Below, piece by piece: positions 33,797 to 44,183 of a stretch of DNA of 45,339 bases; the stretch's first letter is position 1; each line of letters opens with the position of its first letter. Under the pieces are notes generated by a model. The model saw only the letters and a program-made list of their open reading frames with translations, was not told the DNA's origin and searched no databases. The position numbers and the translations under genes are program-made. The DNA is from Chitinophaga pinensis (GTDB lineage Bacteria; Bacteroidota; Bacteroidia; Flavobacteriales_D; Crocinitomicaceae): assembly GCA_945863605.1 (NCBI GenBank), contig CAMAZP010000026.1, positions 1-45,339 of the forward strand, read 5' to 3'.

Positions 33797-35239
33797 ATGG
33801 AAAAACTACAAAATTTCATTGATGGTGCTTACATTCCGCCGAAGAATGGCTTATATATTGACAATTATGAACCTGCAACTGGAGAAATTTATTCTTGGAT
33901 TCCAGATTCAGACGGTGAAGATGTAGAACTAGCCGTAAACGCTGCTGAAAAAGCTTTTCCTATTTGGTCGCAATTAAGCATAGAAAAACGAAGTGAAATT
34001 TTAGTAAAACTCTCCGAAGGAATTCAAAATCACATGGATGAGTTTGTGCAAGCTGAAAGCCGAGACAATGGAAAACCGATTTCTCTTGCAGCACATGTTG
34101 ACATTCCACGTGCGGTTTCAAACTTTCATTTTTTCGCTACCGCTATTCTTCATTTTGCTTCTGAATCGCATTATATGGAAGGAGTTGGAGTGAATTATAC
34201 CACACGCAAACCAATAGGGATTGTGGGCTGTATTTCTCCTTGGAATTTGCCTTTGTATTTATTTTCTTGGAAAATAGCACCGGCTTTAGCTGCTGGGAAT
34301 TGCGTGATTGCAAAACCCTCAGAGGTAACACCCTACACAGCTTATTTATTAGGAAAAATTGCCCAAGAAGCAGGAATGCCAGCTGGAGTTTTGAATATTC
34401 TTCATGGAACAGGACCAAAAGTAGGGGATGCAATTGTTAAACATCCAAAAATTAAAGCCATTTCTTTCACCGGTGGTACAAAAACAGGTGAGTATATTTC
34501 AAGAACCGCTGGACCAATGTTTAAAAAACTATCATTGGAATTAGGCGGTAAAAATCCAAATGTCATTTTTGCAGATTGTGATTTTGACGACATGTTGAGT
34601 ACTACTATTCGCTCCTCTTTTGCAAACCAAGGACAAATTTGTTTGTGTGGATCACGCATTTTTGTGGAACGCTCACTTTATCCAAAATTCAGAGATGCTT
34701 TTGTTGAGAAAGTTTCTAAATCAAAAGTCTCTTTCCCTGAAGATCCTGAAGCGAAACTTGGAGCTATTGTTTCTGAATCACACATGGAAAAAATATTATC
34801 CTATATTGAATTAGCTAAACAAGAAGGCGGAAGTGTTTTAACTGGTGGAAAGCGTGTGTTTTTAGAAGCGCCACACGATAAAGGTTATTACATTGAACCA
34901 ACAATTATTGAAGGCTTGAATTTTGATTGTCGCACAAATCAAGAAGAAATATTTGGCCCAGTTGTAACAATCACCCCATTTGATACGGAGGAAGAAGCTT
35001 TAATGATGGCGAATTCAACAGAATACGGCTTGGCTGGAACCATTTGGACCTCAGATTTAAAACGAGCTCATCGAGTTGCGGACAATTTACAATCAGGAAT
35101 CGTTTGGGTAAATGCTTGGTTAGTCCGTGATTTAAGAACACCTTTTGGTGGAGTAAAAGCATCTGGTGTTGGTCGGGAAGGTGGCTGGGAAGCGTTGCGG
35201 TTTTTCACTGAAGCTAAAAACATTTTTATCAAATATTAA
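33797..35239 (+). CDS. NAD-dependent aldehyde dehydrogenase
   Basis: 480 residues, cytoplasmic, full-length ALDH fold. It oxidises an aldehyde to the acid with NAD(P). Visible: PWN (Asn150 in ISPWNLPLY), SFTGGTKTG (223-231), LELGGKNPN with general base Glu248, and the nucleophile Cys282 in GQICLCGSR. The sequence resembles 2-hydroxymuconic-semialdehyde dehydrogenase/ALDH8-like proteins, but no aromatic-degradation genes are nearby, so the substrate is open. It is followed after 6 nt by a GH16 gene. Confidence 0.93.
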   Translation: MEKLQNFIDGAYIPPKNGLYIDNYEPATGEIYSWIPDSDGEDVELAVNAAEKAFPIWSQLSIEKRSEILVKLSEGIQNHMDEFVQAESRDNGKPISLAAHVDIPRAVSNFHFFATAILHFASESHYMEGVGVNYTTRKPIGIVGCISPWNLPLYLFSWKIAPALAAGNCVIAKPSEVTPYTAYLLGKIAQEAGMPAGVLNILHGTGPKVGDAIVKHPKIKAISFTGGTKTGEYISRTAGPMFKKLSLELGGKNPNVIFADCDFDDMLSTTIRSSFANQGQICLCGSRIFVERSLYPKFRDAFVEKVSKSKVSFPEDPEAKLGAIVSESHMEKILSYIELAKQEGGSVLTGGKRVFLEAPHDKGYYIEPTIIEGLNFDCRTNQEEIFGPVVTITPFDTEEEALMMANSTEYGLAGTIWTSDLKRAHRVADNLQSGIVWVNAWLVRDLRTPFGGVKASGVGREGGWEALRFFTEAKNIFIKY

Positions 35240-35245
35240 AGTATT

Positions 35246-36469
35246 ATGCGTTTACTTTCAATCTTTTTACTTTCAAGTTTTAGTTTATTTGGACAACTAC
35301 AACCCATCTTATGGCATGTTAAATCTGATACGATTGAACGTTGGAATTATCACTTTGGAGATGAATTTTCAACAACAACGTTAGACAATGAGAAATGGTA
35401 TGGAACCTATTCTTGGGGAGGTTTACTTGCAAAATATCGTATTTATTCTGATCCTAAATTAGTTGTGCCACATGAGGGATTTATTAGTCTAAAAGCTGAT
35501 ACAACTAGCGAATGGCGAACTTTTCAAGAATGGATGATTGATAAAGAAGGTGCAAAAAATGCTGGGGTAGAAATTAAAAATAATTCATTACAGCTAAAGT
35601 ACTTAAATTCATGTATTTGGAGTAAAAAAGAATTCAAATATGGATATTTTGAATGTCGCTGCAAAGCTCCAAACGGTAAAGGGTTATGGCCAGCATTTTG
35701 GCTATATGGTCAAAATAATAAAGATGAAATTGATTTCATGGAAATGAAAGGTGAAAAGCAATACGAGACACATATTGATGTTCATGTTCCTGACAATTCT
35801 GATAAAATTCCTGGATTTCTTGGAATTAAAAAAGACTGGGGAGGTTGGATTAAATCCGATCAAAAATTGACTGAGGAATGGATTGTTTTTTCAGGAATAT
35901 GGAAACAAGGTTCTTTAATTTATTATATAAACGGGGTTCCTGTTTCTCATTTCAAAGGAGATTTTGAAACATCTATGAATGTCATTGCAAATTTGGCAAA
36001 TGCTGTAGATAATGGTCCTTTCAAACCAGGACCTGATGAGAGTACTATTTTTCCAAGTGAGTTTTTGGTTGATTACATTCGTGTTTGGAAGTCAAATGAT
36101 GATCCAAGTGGTTCAAGAGCAACCAAGATTAATGTTTCAGATGAAAATAAAGTAACCTCTAGTGCTGCTATCCCGAATTTTAAAGTCAAGAAAAAAATTG
36201 GTTTAATATACGACAATAAACTTTTTAAAAAAGAAATTGGTTTTGTTGGATTAATTCCAATTAGTGAACGTCAATATCAAATACAATTGAATGGACCAAA
36301 ATTAAAAAATGCACGCATAAAAATACTTGATAATGATGGAATTCCTTTGCAAGAAATAGCATTAGTTGCACAATATTCTATTATTAATCTCAGTTCTTTA
36401 AAGAAAGGAGATTATAAAATTGAAATTGAATTAAATGGAAAAAAGAATGTAGTTTCTTTAGTGCTTTAA
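35246..36469 (+). CDS. Secreted glycoside hydrolase family 16, T9SS tail
   Basis: 407 residues. Signal sequence MRLLSIFLLSSFSLFGQ. The GH16 domain runs to about 290: FGDEFSTTTLDNEKW (38-51), YGYFECRCKAPNGKGLWPAF, and the active-site motif DEIDFMEMKG, with nucleophile Glu161, helper Asp163 and acid/base Glu166 all present. GH16 enzymes cut beta-1,3/1,4-glucans or galactans; the exact substrate is not readable here. The last ~80 residues (ARIKILDNDGIPLQEIAL ... LSSLKKGDYKIEI ... VSLVL) look like a T9SS type A sorting domain. Confidence 0.92.
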   Translation: MRLLSIFLLSSFSLFGQLQPILWHVKSDTIERWNYHFGDEFSTTTLDNEKWYGTYSWGGLLAKYRIYSDPKLVVPHEGFISLKADTTSEWRTFQEWMIDKEGAKNAGVEIKNNSLQLKYLNSCIWSKKEFKYGYFECRCKAPNGKGLWPAFWLYGQNNKDEIDFMEMKGEKQYETHIDVHVPDNSDKIPGFLGIKKDWGGWIKSDQKLTEEWIVFSGIWKQGSLIYYINGVPVSHFKGDFETSMNVIANLANAVDNGPFKPGPDESTIFPSEFLVDYIRVWKSNDDPSGSRATKINVSDENKVTSSAAIPNFKVKKKIGLIYDNKLFKKEIGFVGLIPISERQYQIQLNGPKLKNARIKILDNDGIPLQEIALVAQYSIINLSSLKKGDYKIEIELNGKKNVVSLVL

Positions 36470-36572
36470 TATCTTTATTTAATTCGTTTTATTCATTTGT
36501 TTTTTAATTTTATGATTAATTAGCTACAATATTTAGCAATCTATTTAACTTTAACAAATCAAAAAAAAATAC

Positions 36573-37349
36573 ATGTTTCAAAACCTTATCGTAGAGAAAA
36601 AAAATGGGATTGCTTACATAACAATCAATCGTCCTAATCAATTAAATGCACTAAATAAAGATACCATTGCTGAGTTACATGATGCGCTTAATGAAGCAGA
36701 TTTAGAAAAAGAAATTGGTGTAATAATTCTTACCGGAAGCGGAGAAAAAGCTTTTGTTGCTGGTGCTGACATCAAAGAATTTGCTCATTTCACAATCGCA
36801 CAAGCTGGTGAATTATCACTAAACGGTCACAAATCACTTTTTAACTTTATAGAACAATTAACGACTCCTGTTATTGCGGCAGTAAATGGTTTTGCACTTG
36901 GTGGTGGTTTAGAATTAGCAATGGCTGCTCACATTCGTGTTGCCTCAACTAACGCACGAATGGGTTTACCTGAAGTTTCTTTAGGTGTAATTCCAGGATA
37001 TGGTGGTACACAACGTTTGGCTCAACTAATAGGAAAAGGAAAAGCAAACGAACTTATTTTCACCGCAGGAATGATTAAATCAGACGAAGCTTTTCAATGG
37101 GGATTAGTAAATCACGTTGTTGAGCCAGCTGAATTAATCGCAAAATGTGAAGAAATTGCATCTAAAATTCTTCAAAATTCACCAATGGCTATTGCTTCAG
37201 CTATTCGTGCTGTAAACGCTGGTTTTGTAGATGGAGTTAATGGTTTTGAGACAGAAATTGAAGAATTTGGAAAATGTTTTGGTTCACCTGAATTCAAAGA
37301 AGGAACAACTGCCTTTTTAGAAAAAAGAAAAGCCAATTTTAGAGGATAA
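36573..37349 (+). CDS. Enoyl-CoA hydratase (crotonase family)
   Basis: 258 residues, cytoplasmic. It hydrates trans-2-enoyl-CoA in fatty-acid beta-oxidation or related pathways. The oxyanion-hole blocks AFVAGADIKEF (60-70) and NGFALGGGLELA are present. The two catalytic glutamates are Glu114 (GGGLELA) and Glu134 (GLPEVSLGVIPGYGGTQRL), 20 residues apart as in mitochondrial crotonase. Length is typical. The stop abuts the next gene's ATG directly. Confidence 0.93.
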   Translation: MFQNLIVEKKNGIAYITINRPNQLNALNKDTIAELHDALNEADLEKEIGVIILTGSGEKAFVAGADIKEFAHFTIAQAGELSLNGHKSLFNFIEQLTTPVIAAVNGFALGGGLELAMAAHIRVASTNARMGLPEVSLGVIPGYGGTQRLAQLIGKGKANELIFTAGMIKSDEAFQWGLVNHVVEPAELIAKCEEIASKILQNSPMAIASAIRAVNAGFVDGVNGFETEIEEFGKCFGSPEFKEGTTAFLEKRKANFRG

Positions 37350-38825
37350 ATGGCAAATCCAATCAAACGATTATTGGGTCAAACTGCTGTTTATGGTTTG
37401 TCCTCTATTATTGGTCGTTTATTAAATTATTTATTAGTTCCGCTTTATACTTACGTCTTTGCAGATCCTGCAGATTACGGTGTCGTTTCTGAGTTATATG
37501 CTTGGGTTGCATTTCTAATTGTGTTGCTAACTTTTGGAATGGAAACTACCTATTTTCGTTTCTTGCAGGAAGAAAACGACAAGCAAAAAACATTCAATAA
37601 TGGGCTTTTAACAGTTATTGGAATAAATATTTTTTTCTTTTTAATTCTACTTTATTTCAACAATGATATTGCCACTTTCATGTTATATGAAGGTCACAAT
37701 GAATATATAATTCTACTTGGAGTAATCGTTGGAATTGATGCAATTACTGCCTTACCTTTAGCTAAACTTCGCTCAGAAGAAAAAGCATTAAAGTTTGCAA
37801 GTATTCAATTTACATCCATTCTTGTAAATATTGGATTGAATTTAGTTTTTATGCTCTATTTATTCGACGATAAACGACCTGAAGAAGGGGTTTTATTTAT
37901 TCTGATTGCAAACCTTTGTGCATCACTTATAAAACCTATATTCTTAATGGATTCTTATATTAATTTGAAACTTGAATTCGATTGGAGAATGGCAAAAATT
38001 ATGATTCTTTATGCATTTCCTCTTGTAATAGCTGGTTTTGCCGGTATCATTAACGAAACAATTGACCGAATATTATTGAAACAAATCATTTACGACCCTT
38101 TAGTTCCAGGTTCTTTACATACTGCCGAATATGAAGTAGGAATTTACAGTGCTTGTTATAAATTGGCAATGCTTGTAACCATAATTCTTCAAGCTTATCG
38201 CTATGCAGCAGAACCATTTTTCTTCTCACAAATGAAAAATGAAAACAGAAATCTAATCTATGTAAAAGTGATGAATCTCTTCATTGCTTTCGTTTGCTTC
38301 GTTTTCTTAGTGGTCTCGTTAAACATCGATATTTTCAAACTATTTATTAGCAATGAAAACTATTGGTCAGGATTGAAAGTAGTGCCGATTTTACTTCTAG
38401 CTAATGTATTCCTAGGAATTTATTACAACCAAAGTATTTGGTATAAACTCAGTGGTAAAACAAAATTTGGAGCTTATATTGCAATCGGTGGTGCAATCGT
38501 TACAGTGCTTGTAAATATTATTTTCATTCCAAAATACGGTTATATGGCTAGTGCTTGGGCAACTCTTCTTGTTTATGCACTACAGATGTTTGCCTCTTAT
38601 ATTTTAGGTCAAAAATATTATCCAATTCCATATAATACAAGAAAGTTTTTAGCTTATATTGGCAGTGCAATCGCTTTGTTTTACTTAGGTTCTTCTATTA
38701 CTGTTGATTCAAAAGTGACTCAGTTTTTCATTTCAAATTGCTTAATTTTTGGCTATGTAATCTTTGTTTTTTTAGTTGAGCAGAAACGTTTTCTAGGAAG
38801 CATTTTAGGTGAACGAACTTTTTAA
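37350..38825 (+). CDS. Polysaccharide biosynthesis flippase (MOP/Wzx-like)
   Basis: 491 residues with about 12-14 membrane segments across the whole length. The N-terminus KRLLGQTAVYGLSSIIGRLL and the YTYVFADPADYGVVSEL block are typical of RfbX/MurJ-like members of the MOP superfamily in Bacteroidota. It probably flips a lipid-linked glycan to the periplasmic side. ATG follows the enoyl-CoA hydratase stop with no gap, so the two are co-transcribed. No glycosyltransferases are beside it. Confidence 0.9.
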   Translation: MANPIKRLLGQTAVYGLSSIIGRLLNYLLVPLYTYVFADPADYGVVSELYAWVAFLIVLLTFGMETTYFRFLQEENDKQKTFNNGLLTVIGINIFFFLILLYFNNDIATFMLYEGHNEYIILLGVIVGIDAITALPLAKLRSEEKALKFASIQFTSILVNIGLNLVFMLYLFDDKRPEEGVLFILIANLCASLIKPIFLMDSYINLKLEFDWRMAKIMILYAFPLVIAGFAGIINETIDRILLKQIIYDPLVPGSLHTAEYEVGIYSACYKLAMLVTIILQAYRYAAEPFFFSQMKNENRNLIYVKVMNLFIAFVCFVFLVVSLNIDIFKLFISNENYWSGLKVVPILLLANVFLGIYYNQSIWYKLSGKTKFGAYIAIGGAIVTVLVNIIFIPKYGYMASAWATLLVYALQMFASYILGQKYYPIPYNTRKFLAYIGSAIALFYLGSSITVDSKVTQFFISNCLIFGYVIFVFLVEQKRFLGSILGERTF

Positions 38826-38882
38826 AACGAAGTTTGTTAGTATTCTATCTGCAATTCAATTATTTTTGCATCAACATTGCCT

Positions 38883-40838
38883 ATGACACCTTACAAAGCT
38901 GGACCGTTTTTGGAACAAATAGAGTATCCAAAAGATTTGAGAGAAAAATTCTCAATTGAAGATTTACCTCAAATTTCTACTGAATTGAGACAATATATTG
39001 TCGATGTGATTTCAGAAATTGGGAACAGTCATTTTGGTGCAAGTCTAGGAGTAGTTGAGCTTTCAGTTGCGCTACATTATGTTTTCAATACTCCTGAAGA
39101 TCAATTAGTTTGGGATGTTGGACATCAGGCTTATGGACACAAAATTTTAACTGGAAGACGTGCTCAATTTCACACTAACAGAATCAAAGGTGGAATTTCT
39201 GGTTTTCCAAAACGTTCAGAAAGCGAATACGATACATTTGGAGTAGGGCATTCCTCTACTTCGATTTCAGCAGCTTTAGGTATGGCTGTTGCAAACCGTT
39301 ACAAAGGATTGAAAAACCGTCAACACATCGCTGTAATTGGTGATGGCGCAATGACTGCCGGATTAGCTTTTGAAGGATTAAATCACGGGGGATTTGAAAA
39401 AGATGCCAACTTACTTGTGATTTTGAATGACAATTGCATGTCAATCGACCCAAATGTAGGTGCATTAAAGGAATATTTAACGGATATTACAACTTCGCAT
39501 ACATACAATAAAGTTAAAGACGATGTCTGGAAATTGTTAGGGAAAATCTCTAAGTTTGGCCCAGATGCTCAAACGATTGCTTCTAAAGTCTCTCAAGCTT
39601 TAAAAGGAAGTTTATTGAAACAAAGCAATTTATTTGAATCCCTAAATTTCCGTTATTTTGGACCAGTTGATGGACAAGATGTGATTGGACTAGCGAAAGT
39701 TTTAGAGGATTTAAAGGATATTCCTGGACCAAAAATTTTACACTGCATCACACGAAAGGGTGCTGGTTACAAATTTTCTGAAGAAGGAAATCCAACAAAA
39801 TGGCATGCACCTGGCGTTTTTAATAAAGAGACGGGTGAAATAGTAAAAGTAGTTCCAAAATCACCTCAACCACCTAAATATCAAGATGTTTTTGGTCATT
39901 CCATTGTTGAACTAGCTGAGAAAAATGATAAAATTATGGGAATTACCCCTGCAATGCCCTCAGGTTGTTCATTGAATATTATGATGGCAGCAATGCCAGA
40001 AAGAAGTTTTGATGTTGGAATTGCGGAACAACACGCTGTGACATTCAGTGCTGGTTTAGCAACTCAAGGGCTGGTTCCTTTTTGTAATATTTATTCTTCC
40101 TTCATGCAGCGTGCTTTTGACCAAGTTTTACACGATGTAGCAATCCAAAACTTGAATGTTGTCTTCTGTTTAGATAGAGGAGGTTTGGTTGGCGCTGATG
40201 GTGCAACCCACCACGGTGCATATGATTTAGCATACATGAGAATGATTCCTAACATGGTTGTCTCTGCACCAATGAATGAAGAAGAACTGCGTAATTTGAT
40301 GTACACTGCTCAATTGGAAAATCAAGGCCCTTTTTCAATTCGTTATCCTCGCGGAAATGGAGTAATGACTGAATGGAAAACCCCTTTTAAAGAAATTAAA
40401 GTTGGAACTGGTCGAAAAGTAACTTGTGGTGAAGATATTGCAATTTTAAGTATTGGGCATCCTGGAAACTTTGCGCAAGAAGCTATTGAAGAGTTAAAAG
40501 AATTGGGAGTTTCTGCTGCACATTACGATATGCGTTTTGTTAAACCAATTGATCAAGTGATGTTACATGAAGTATTTACAAAATTCAAAAAAGTAATCAC
40601 TATAGAAGACGGTTGTTTGATGGGTGGGTTTGGTTCAGCTGTTGTTGAATTTATGGCAGATCAAGGCTATTCCTCACAAATTATTCGCTTGGGAATACCG
40701 GATGAATACATTCACCACGGCACACAAGAAGAACTTTGGGCAGATTGTGGATTTGATAAAAATGCAATTATTCTTACAGTAAAAAAAATGTTAAGTTGGT
40801 TTGAAAAAGTTACTTTAATTAATGAAAAGGCAGTTTAA
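38883..40838 (+). CDS. dxs: 1-deoxy-D-xylulose-5-phosphate synthase
   Basis: 651 residues from ATG 38883; a TTG two codons upstream is less likely. It condenses pyruvate and glyceraldehyde-3-phosphate with thiamine diphosphate, the first step of the MEP isoprenoid pathway. Motifs: GNSHFGASLGVVELSVALHY, VWDVGHQAYGHKILTGRR, the ThDP/metal motif GDGAMTAG ending near LNDNCMSIDPNVG, and in the transketolase part FDVGIAEQHAVTFSAG and DRGGLVGADGATHHG. Full length. Confidence 0.97.
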   Translation: MTPYKAGPFLEQIEYPKDLREKFSIEDLPQISTELRQYIVDVISEIGNSHFGASLGVVELSVALHYVFNTPEDQLVWDVGHQAYGHKILTGRRAQFHTNRIKGGISGFPKRSESEYDTFGVGHSSTSISAALGMAVANRYKGLKNRQHIAVIGDGAMTAGLAFEGLNHGGFEKDANLLVILNDNCMSIDPNVGALKEYLTDITTSHTYNKVKDDVWKLLGKISKFGPDAQTIASKVSQALKGSLLKQSNLFESLNFRYFGPVDGQDVIGLAKVLEDLKDIPGPKILHCITRKGAGYKFSEEGNPTKWHAPGVFNKETGEIVKVVPKSPQPPKYQDVFGHSIVELAEKNDKIMGITPAMPSGCSLNIMMAAMPERSFDVGIAEQHAVTFSAGLATQGLVPFCNIYSSFMQRAFDQVLHDVAIQNLNVVFCLDRGGLVGADGATHHGAYDLAYMRMIPNMVVSAPMNEEELRNLMYTAQLENQGPFSIRYPRGNGVMTEWKTPFKEIKVGTGRKVTCGEDIAILSIGHPGNFAQEAIEELKELGVSAAHYDMRFVKPIDQVMLHEVFTKFKKVITIEDGCLMGGFGSAVVEFMADQGYSSQIIRLGIPDEYIHHGTQEELWADCGFDKNAIILTVKKMLSWFEKVTLINEKAV

Positions 40839-40990
40839 AATCTCGTTCATTATTTTAAGAAATTATTTATTCATCAAACATTTAATAATTCAGCAACAAG
40901 AGTGAGCAACGTATTTGATTCTCTTTAAAATTATTCTCATTTTTACACTGTTTAATTAATATTCTTTTTTGATATTAATTGTTTACTACA

Positions 40991-41662
40991 ATGATAAAAA
41001 ATCTCTTATACCTTGTTCTTGTTTTTTACATTTCATATTTAATTACAGTTTGGTATAAAATAGATTACTTAAATTTTTATTTAAAACCTCTTTTGGTTCC
41101 AAGCTTGATATTTTATGTAGTATCAACCCCACGTTTCTCAGGTAAAGGAATTTTGATTCTATCGCTTTTCATGTCTACTTTAGGAGATATATTGTTACTT
41201 TTTTCAGACATCAATGAATTGTTTTTTATCTGCGGTTTGATTTCTTTTTTAATCGCACACGTCATTTATATTCATTTGTTTTTTACAAAAAGCAATAAAC
41301 TCAATAGTTATAAGTGGGTTTATGGTTCAATAGCTTTATTGAGTATATATCTTTTCTATTTTTTATCAACAATGTGGGATAATTTGAAAACACTAAAAAT
41401 TCCTGTAACTGTTTATGCTTTAGTAATTTCAATTATGCTTTTTGTCGCGATTCAACTCGTTGCTTCAAAATCTTTAAGAAGAGGAGGATATGTACTTTTG
41501 GGAGCTTTACTATTTGTAATTTCTGACAGTTTACTTGCTTGGAGTAAGTTTCATCAAGATATTGCACATAGTTCTTTTTGGGTGATGAGCACCTATTTGT
41601 TTGCACAATATTTTATAGTTACTGGTTGGGTTAGCTCAATGAAGATAGGAGAGAATGTTTAA
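40991..41662 (+). CDS. YhhN family membrane protein (lysoplasmalogenase-like)
   Basis: 223 residues from ATG 40991; a TTG start 12 nt upstream is possible but not needed. Seven to eight membrane segments cover the protein. The family blocks KPLLVPSLIFYV, LFMSTLGDILLLF, LISFLIAHVIYIHLFF and ALLFVISDSLLAW carry the spaced Lys, Asp and Ser-Asp residues typical of YhhN/TMEM86 proteins. TMEM86B hydrolyses lysoplasmalogens; activity of bacterial members is mostly inferred. Single gene, convergent with the T9SS protein gene. Confidence 0.85.
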   Translation: MIKNLLYLVLVFYISYLITVWYKIDYLNFYLKPLLVPSLIFYVVSTPRFSGKGILILSLFMSTLGDILLLFSDINELFFICGLISFLIAHVIYIHLFFTKSNKLNSYKWVYGSIALLSIYLFYFLSTMWDNLKTLKIPVTVYALVISIMLFVAIQLVASKSLRRGGYVLLGALLFVISDSLLAWSKFHQDIAHSSFWVMSTYLFAQYFIVTGWVSSMKIGENV

Positions 41663-41696
41663 ATTAATCATTCAATTTTAAGAAATAAACTTCAAA

Positions 41697-41728
41697 AAAA
41701 GAAGCTGCCCATTTGGACAGCTTCTTTT
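41697..41728. terminator. Bidirectional terminator
   Basis: Hairpin AAAAGAAGCTGCCC-ATTT-GGACAGCTTCTTTT with one mismatch. It lies between convergent genes, with A and T runs on both sides, and would end both transcripts. Confidence 0.8.
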
Positions 41729-41745
41729 AAATAAGAAAGAATTTC

Positions 41746-42477
41746 TTAGTTTTTGATGAACTTAACTGTTTCTACACCGCTTGCGTGAGTAACGTTAACG
41801 AAGTAAATTCCAGCTTTCATTCCAGCTAAATCAAAGTTAAAGTTAGAAGAGTTAGCAACTTCTCTTGAAGCAACAACTTTTCCTTCAATGTTAGTGATTT
41901 CAACTTTAGATGCTTTCATTGAAGCAGAAATTCCTTCAATTTTGATTTCATCATTTGCAGGATTTGGAGAAACAACGATTGGAGCGATAACTTGCTCAAT
42001 AGTACCAGCAGCTCCAACTACAATTCTGTATCCAGAAAAAGATGCAGGTTGATCAATATCTTGACCAAAAACAACAACTGTTGCCATTATTTCAATTGTA
42101 ACGTTATAAACACCTGCTGTAGCTGATGTTCCAAAAACGTTAGCACAACCATTTGCTCCGCCTAAATACTCACATGTTGATACGTTACATGCATAATCGA
42201 AACCTGTTGGTAAACCTGAAACAGCTGTTACTTTAAATCTATCTATTGGAGTTCCAGCAAAAGTTGGATCCAATGATTCAGGAACTTCTTCAGGAACTTT
42301 AAAATTCAAATCTGTAGAGTAAAATTGATTTTGAGTTGCTGGTGGAAAGTTTGTTGTTGTGTCTGGCCATACTCCATAAACAGAATCAGCATACTGTGCG
42401 TTTGGTGTACAAGATTGCGCTTGCACGTTCATAGCTGCTATAACAGCAACCGCTAAAGAAAGTAATAGTTTTTTCAT
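41746..42477 (-). CDS. Secreted protein with T9SS type A sorting domain
   Basis: 243 residues. Signal peptide MKKLLLSLAVAVIAAMNVQA. The ~145-residue mature part has several Cys pairs (ACNVSTCEYLGGANGCANVF) and an Ig-like/cadherin-type feel (GVYNVTIEIMATV). The last ~75 residues are a textbook T9SS tail: IVVSPNPANDEIKIEG, KVEITNIEGKVVASREV, LAGMKAGIYFVNVTHASG, VKFIKN. Its function beyond secretion is unknown. Confidence 0.85.
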   Translation of the reverse strand: MKKLLLSLAVAVIAAMNVQAQSCTPNAQYADSVYGVWPDTTTNFPPATQNQFYSTDLNFKVPEEVPESLDPTFAGTPIDRFKVTAVSGLPTGFDYACNVSTCEYLGGANGCANVFGTSATAGVYNVTIEIMATVVVFGQDIDQPASFSGYRIVVGAAGTIEQVIAPIVVSPNPANDEIKIEGISASMKASKVEITNIEGKVVASREVANSSNFNFDLAGMKAGIYFVNVTHASGVETVKFIKN

Positions 42478-42578
42478 AAAAAAGATTTAATAATTCGAGC
42501 AAATGTAAGAAAAATTTAGAATTACACTATTTTTGACAGTGTTAAACAATTTTCATTTATTTTTATTCTAAATAATTC

Positions 42579-44117
42579 GTGCGCTACTTTTCAATCAACG
42601 AACTTAAAGCATCCTATGCTTACCATCCTTTAGAGCAAAAAGAATTGTTTATTAATGCGTTAAATTCAAGTAGTCTCAATGAGTTGGAAAAGCAAGAAAT
42701 AAGTGTTTTTTTGAGTGCTCAAACCCAACAAACTTTGATTTTCAATGCTTGGATTGAACAACACAATGATTTAAAATCTCTATTAGTTTCAGGCGCTGTA
42801 ACCAATATATTCAGCGATAAATTTAAGTGGAAACAGCACCAATTTTTTAGCGATTTTCAAATATACATTTCACCTTTTTTTAATGTTCTTTTACTTAGAA
42901 ATAACGCATCTAGTTCATTGGAAGATTGGACAAAAATTTTCTCCTATTTTGAATTAATAGAAAAAAATCATCGTTTTTATTTAGAACAAAAATGTTATTC
43001 ATTCGTGAAAATTGAGTTGGATAAGCTATTTAATTCAATTGAAAACCTTTTGGAAAGAAAGCAGTTTGAAAATGAAATTAATACTTTGCTTTCACCTCCT
43101 ATTTTAGACTTGCATTCCTATTTATCGCTTGCTTCAAATCGATTAAAGATAGATTTTATTGAACGGGTTTTAAGTTTGTTTAAGCATCCTTTTTGCACTG
43201 CAAAATTAGCAAATTGGGTATTGTTGCAGTTGCAAAAAATGAAGCTAAATGAACAACAAATCACCAGTTTAAACGAAATTAAAGCAGCAATCATTTCTGG
43301 TGAATATGTTTTTAATGAGCCAAATGTTGAACCTAAAAAAATAATTTTTAAGCGCGTTTATGGTTTCTATTCGTTGGCTATTTTAATTATTGCCTTTTTA
43401 ATCTTTGTTTTCAAATACGATTTCTCAATGAAACCAGAATTAATTCACGAAGGTTCAGCTCTTAAGTATTTTTCAGTGAAAGAAAGAAAAGAAATTGATT
43501 CTATAATTCGCTCGATGGATTCCATTCCAAAGCTGGTTTCAAATCCCAATTATTACGGCTCAGGAATGACGGTTTTTATTCGTCAATCGTTTAAGAATAA
43601 AGTGGCAGAAAAATTATTTATCGACCTAGAAACTGATAGAGATTTACATTACGCTTCGTCTTACGACACCCTTTTCAAAACAAAAGTTGATGAGTTGAAA
43701 ACTTTAGTTTTGGCAAGCACTAAACAATTAGCATCCAAAAAAAATGGAGAAAGTTTTGAGTTTAAAAACGAATCTGAATACACAATTCTATTAGTTTGTT
43801 GGGAAGAAAAATCAGGCGGGAAAATTTATACAAGTATAGTTTCACCTCAATCAACAATCCAAACGAAAGTCGCAAAAGAAGACTATTTTTTGATGCTTCC
43901 AGGTTTTGATTTTGGGAAAATTCCAGCTAAAAATGTTACATCGTTTAAATTATTAGCATATCATTTCGGAACGATTGATTTTAATTTCGAAAGCGCTCTA
44001 CAAGAATTTTATGTGCTGAAATCACCACAAGTAGGGAAAAACAAAGTACTATTCATTGGTAAAAAGGGAGAAATAGTGGAGGTGATGGATGTAAATGGGG
44101 TTTTTGAGAGAAATTAA
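42579..44117 (+). CDS. Large protein with one membrane span, unknown function
   Basis: 512 residues, GTG start at 42579 (MRYFSINELKASYAYH). The N-terminal ~260 residues are helical and cytoplasmic. One membrane span lies near 267-284 (FYSLAILIIAFLIFVF), followed by a ~225-residue outer part. There is no signal peptide, so the topology is N-in, C-out. No family recognised. A strong terminator hairpin follows. Confidence 0.65.
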   Translation: MRYFSINELKASYAYHPLEQKELFINALNSSSLNELEKQEISVFLSAQTQQTLIFNAWIEQHNDLKSLLVSGAVTNIFSDKFKWKQHQFFSDFQIYISPFFNVLLLRNNASSSLEDWTKIFSYFELIEKNHRFYLEQKCYSFVKIELDKLFNSIENLLERKQFENEINTLLSPPILDLHSYLSLASNRLKIDFIERVLSLFKHPFCTAKLANWVLLQLQKMKLNEQQITSLNEIKAAIISGEYVFNEPNVEPKKIIFKRVYGFYSLAILIIAFLIFVFKYDFSMKPELIHEGSALKYFSVKERKEIDSIIRSMDSIPKLVSNPNYYGSGMTVFIRQSFKNKVAEKLFIDLETDRDLHYASSYDTLFKTKVDELKTLVLASTKQLASKKNGESFEFKNESEYTILLVCWEEKSGGKIYTSIVSPQSTIQTKVAKEDYFLMLPGFDFGKIPAKNVTSFKLLAYHFGTIDFNFESALQEFYVLKSPQVGKNKVLFIGKKGEIVEVMDVNGVFERN

Positions 44118-44159
44118 AGATTTAAAGAAACTAAATATTCATTGAATCTCAGAACAAAA

Positions 44160-44183
44160 AAAGAGGAGCTTTCACTCCTCTTT
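44160..44183 (+). terminator. Rho-independent terminator
   Basis: Hairpin AAAGAGGAG-CTTTCA-CTCCTCTTT, 43 nt after the preceding stop, with an A-run before it and only a short T-run after it. The following ~230 nt before the YceI gene show nothing else recognisable. Confidence 0.7.
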